Shown here: positions 13,858 to 16,290 of the stretch, piece after piece
Layout of the letters: every line of letters begins with the position of its first letter
How positions within the stretch are numbered: the first letter of the stretch is position 1
The notes under the pieces: generated by a model
What the model saw: the letters and a program-made list of their open reading frames with translations, nothing else
Told to the model about the DNA's origin: nothing
Databases searched by the model: none
Program-made: the position numbers and the translations under genes
Source of the DNA: JBDHZK01 sp039811865
GTDB lineage: Bacteria; Actinomycetota; Actinomycetes; Propionibacteriales; Propionibacteriaceae
DNA: 16,290 nt
Reading direction: 5' to 3'
NCBI GenBank assembly: GCA_039811865.1
Contig: JBDHZK010000060.1
Location: forward strand, 1-16,290

Positions 13858-14516
13858 AGGCGCACCTGGACGTCGGTGCGTTCGAGCACGAACGGATCGT
13901 GGGTAGCGACGATCACGGTGTTACCCCCGGTCGCGATGTCGGCCAAGGCGTCCAGAACGAGGGTGGCATTGTCCCGATCGAGGTTGCCCGTCGGCTCGTC
14001 GGCCAAGACGATGTCGGGTGCGTTGATCAGCGCGCGGCAGACGGCGACTCGCTGGGCCTGGCCACCGGAGATCTGGCCGGGACGGTGGCTGGCGCGATGG
14101 TCCAGTCCGAAGCGTTCGAGAAGCGCCAGCGCGCGCGGACGAAGACTCGCGACCGTGCCTCCGGCGTACAGCCCGGGCTCGATCACCGAGTCGAGGACGG
14201 TCCTGGCCGGGTCGAGTTCGGCGTCCTGGAAGACGAAGCCGATCCGGGCGGCGCGCAGACTGGAGCGTTCGCGGTCGGGGCGCCCGCCGGCGTCCGCGCC
14301 ATCGACCAACACGAAGCCCGAGGTTGGCGTCAGGAGCAGGCCAAGCACGTACAGCAGGGTCGATTTGCCGCGACCCGATGGGCCGGTCAGAGCGGTCAGG
14401 CCGCCGCGCTCAAACTCGTGGGACATCCCGTCGAACAGTTCCTCGCCGGCCTTGCCGTAGCGAAAACGCAAATCGCGAACTGCCAGCGCGGGCTGGGCGG
14501 ACCGCTCCGAAGTCAT
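13854..14516 (-). CDS. ABC transporter ATPase, MacB/LolD-like
   Basis: Cytoplasmic ATPase partner of the permease, 220 residues, normal for this group. Walker A GPSGRGKS (45-52), Q-loop Gln97 in FVFQDAEL, signature ISGGQ (149-153) followed by AQRVAVCRAL, Walker B DIVLADEPTGNLD with catalytic Glu174, and His206 in VIVATHD are all intact. The signature starts with Ile instead of Leu, a tolerated variant. ATG at 14514-14516 is chosen over the longer frame because GAGG lies inside the preceding stop region, just upstream. It starts 7 nt after the adaptor gene and overlaps the permease by 4 nt. FVFQ plus DEPTGNLD place it in the FtsE/LolD/MacB branch. Confidence 0.95.
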   Translation of the reverse strand: MTSERSAQPALAVRDLRFRYGKAGEELFDGMSHEFERGGLTALTGPSGRGKSTLLYVLGLLLTPTSGFVLVDGADAGGRPDRERSSLRAARIGFVFQDAELDPARTVLDSVIEPGLYAGGTVASLRPRALALLERFGLDHRASHRPGQISGGQAQRVAVCRALINAPDIVLADEPTGNLDRDNATLVLDALADIATGGNTVIVATHDPFVLERTDVQVRL

Positions 14517-14523
14517 CAGGGCC

Positions 14524-15666
14524 TCAACTCGGCGTTGCCACCGGTGAAGGCGAGGCCGACAGCACCTGCACGTGCTCGCCCACCTCCACGCCACCTACGA
14601 TGGCCACGCCGTCCTGGGACGCCCTTACCTGCACCGTCCGCTGGCTGCGCGCCCCGGTGCCCGCGACCACGGTGACCGTGGTCGTGCCGTCGGCCTGGGT
14701 GATGATCGCGGCGACGGGCACCGCCGGCCCGGTCGCAGGGGCGACGACCTCGACGTCCGAGAACAGGTAGGTGGTGTCGGCCGCGGGCAATTGACCGCAA
14801 TGCTGGCCGCACACCGAGCCGCCGCCGGGGGCCGAAAGTGCGAACGTCACGCCGCCATTGGCGTCGTTGGTCGAACTCGTGATCACCGCGGGCCAGGTCA
14901 GCGAACCCGAGTGGACCTTGAGGGTGGCGCTGGCGGGGACGAGCCGCGCCTGCTCCTGCTGCAGGGGCAGTGTGAACACCGGGTCGCCGGTGGCGGCGGA
15001 GATGATCTGTTCGCCGCCGGCCAGGACAGCACCTGGGCGCGCCACCTTCTTGTCCACGAAGACCTTGCCGGGCAGGCGTGGCACCGCCACCAGTTGCCCC
15101 AGTGGGATCTCGCCCGTCCGCTCTGCGCCGGTCGCCCGCTGCCACCGGATCACCGCAGCGGTGGTTGCGCGATCGAACCGGACGCCGGCGGCGTCGCTCA
15201 GGTAGCCGAGGGACTTGAGCGCCCGCTTGAGCTGAGCGACGTCAGCGCCGGAATCGTCCTCACTCAGCGAACGCCAAAACGGCGTGGTGCCCTGAACGAG
15301 GCGGACCGGCGTCGCCCCAACCACGTAGGCGACCTGCCCGACCTTGAACTCTCCCGAGGTCGCCGCCGAGGTGACCACGCCGGTCACGGTGTTGCTGGCG
15401 AGGGACGCTCTGGTCTGCGCGGCGGTCACGTTGTAGGTAAGCACCTTGCCAACGCTTTGGGCGGTGACTTCGACGGTCACGGATGCGTCCGGCGCCTGCG
15501 TCTGCCCTGGCGGCTCCTGCAGGGTTTCCCGCCCCGCCCAAAATCCTGCCAAGCCGACAACGAGAACTATTCCCGCAAGCAGCATGGCTCGGGCGAGCCG
15601 AGCCGTGTGCGCGGTCAGTGGACGAGGTCGGTCGGTGGGGCCAACCTCAGGTGATTCCTGGCTCAA
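14524..15666 (-). CDS. Membrane-anchored adaptor with embedded peptidoglycan-binding domain
   Basis: 380-residue accessory protein for the exporter. One helix at 24-45 anchors it, with the rest outside. A beta-rich stretch (62-130) is followed by a peptidoglycan_binding_1-type domain at about 134-196: SLSEDDSGADVAQLKRALKS, GYL, FDRATTAAVIRWQRATG. Then come HlyD/RND-adaptor-like beta segments, with SPA-type turns, VPVAAIITQADGTTTVTVV near 316-335 and EVGEHVQVLS near the end. Cys286 and Cys290 may form a disulfide. The start is TTG (15664-15666), preceded by GAAGGG; no ATG or GTG fits. In Gram-positive bacteria such adaptors link a MacB-like permease to the cell wall. It lies 24 nt after the cysteine-rich protein and 7 nt before the ATPase. 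Confidence 0.88.
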   Translation of the reverse strand: MSQESPEVGPTDRPRPLTAHTARLARAMLLAGIVLVVGLAGFWAGRETLQEPPGQTQAPDASVTVEVTAQSVGKVLTYNVTAAQTRASLASNTVTGVVTSAATSGEFKVGQVAYVVGATPVRLVQGTTPFWRSLSEDDSGADVAQLKRALKSLGYLSDAAGVRFDRATTAAVIRWQRATGAERTGEIPLGQLVAVPRLPGKVFVDKKVARPGAVLAGGEQIISAATGDPVFTLPLQQEQARLVPASATLKVHSGSLTWPAVITSSTNDANGGVTFALSAPGGGSVCGQHCGQLPAADTTYLFSDVEVVAPATGPAVPVAAIITQADGTTTVTVVAGTGARSQRTVQVRASQDGVAIVGGVEVGEHVQVLSASPSPVATPS

Positions 15667-15690
15667 CTCGGCCCTTCGTTAGTGAACCGC

Positions 15691-16290
15691 TCAGCCGTAT
15701 AGGTATTGAGCAGGAGGTAGTTCTCGACATTCCGAACGAAGTTTCGCCGCTTCGGTGTTGGAGGCGGGTACGGGTACCTCACGGTAAGGATTCCACCAGG
15801 AGCCTACCCCCTCCTGAGCTGCCAGGAACTGCGCCACCCAGACGTCCTGCGACGGCGGGCTGCTGATGCCCTTGACTCCATGGCTGGCGAGGCACGGCAC
15901 CAGCGCTTGCGTGAAATACTCATAAATCACCACGGCCTGCTCCTTGGTGAATGCCGCCTGATACTTGGGATCCAGTGAGTATTGCGCCCGGCAATGAAAC
16001 TCCACCAGCCCATAGGCTTTCGCTTGTTCCGCTGGGATTCCATTGGGATAGTCGATCGAACCATCGGGGGCGATCACGGCGGGGAATCCGCCTCTGGTCA
16101 GGCAATCCGCGAGCACCTTCGGCTGTTCGTCGAGTCCGACGAAACGGATCAGGGCAGGAATCGGGGGCATGGGCTTGAGATTCAGCGCCTTCGCCTCGCG
16201 TTCGAGGCTGGAACGGCGCAACTCCATGCGTTCGGCATCGGAAAGCTGCCGGACGCGCGCAGGGTGCGAAGGCCGCCACTCGCCGCTGGA
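15691..16290 (-). CDS. Cysteine-containing, probably secreted protein of the exporter operon, 5' end outside window
   Basis: The frame is open to the window edge: 21 residues (SSGEWRPSHPARV, then RQLSDAER) precede the first ATG at 16227 and read as coding, so that ATG is likely internal and the true start, with any signal peptide, lies outside. Counting from that ATG the protein has Cys42, Cys79, Cys112 and Cys167. The pattern ADCL..GGF...IAPDGSI, EFHCRAQY, LVPCLASHGV, PPS, WNPY resembles, from memory, an actinobacterial family of secreted or lipid-anchored proteins often found beside adaptor/ABC genes. No function is known. GC content falls sharply: two hand-counted 60-base rows (15901 and 15961) are 55% and 52%, against 70% for a row (9601) in the mutase gene. 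It is first of the four-gene exporter operon visible here. Confidence 0.7.
   Translation of the reverse strand, partial: SSGEWRPSHPARVRQLSDAERMELRRSSLEREAKALNLKPMPPIPALIRFVGLDEQPKVLADCLTRGGFPAVIAPDGSIDYPNGIPAEQAKAYGLVEFHCRAQYSLDPKYQAAFTKEQAVVIYEYFTQALVPCLASHGVKGISSPPSQDVWVAQFLAAQEGVGSWWNPYREVPVPASNTEAAKLRSECRELPPAQYLYG

Overview
This is a high-GC, gene-dense segment of an actinobacterial chromosome. The evidence is GC-rich third codon positions, frequent GTG and TTG starts, GC-rich hairpins without U-tracts, probable leaderless starts, and a purine-nucleoside phosphorylase/phospho-sugar mutase pair in the same order as mycobacterial deoD-pmmB. I cannot name the genus from the sequence.

Left part (1-6680): a sugar-uptake and phosphorolysis locus. 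A family-65 glycoside phosphorylase/hydrolase (5' end cut by the window edge) runs on the plus strand. It converges, across a hairpin-rich spacer, on a tight minus-strand operon read as lacI-type repressor, lipoprotein sugar-binding protein, MalF-like permease, MalG-like permease (gaps of 1-2 nt). No transporter ATPase is present, so the importer probably borrows a shared MsiK-type ATPase. A TTGACA promoter with a near-palindromic 12-bp operator lies in front of the repressor. The simplest reading is import of an alpha-glucosyl disaccharide or oligosaccharide and its cleavage in the cytoplasm, under control of the repressor.

Middle part (6680-9530): a WYL-domain regulator co-transcribed with a small NTF2/SnoaL-like protein, then a second LacI-family regulator that is a close paralogue of the first. 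The second regulator lacks the conserved minor-groove leucine of the hinge helix. Its leader carries three related direct repeats rather than the palindrome seen before the first. A gene-free stretch of about 400 bp follows.

Right-middle part (9530-12669): phospho-sugar mutase and purine-nucleoside phosphorylase, which could together feed ribose/deoxyribose-phosphate and hexose-phosphate interconversion, plus a small four-helix membrane protein. The phosphorylase appears leaderless. The 222-bp gap between the two enzymes holds a possible 28-codon leaderless gene on the plus strand.

Right part (12707-16290): a minus-strand operon for an ABC exporter of the MacB type: a cysteine-rich, probably secreted protein (cut by the window edge, much lower GC), a membrane-anchored adaptor with an embedded peptidoglycan-binding domain, an ATPase and an FtsX/MacB-like permease. 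A strong interrupted hairpin ends this operon. I see no CRISPR array, tRNA, rRNA, transposase or phage gene.
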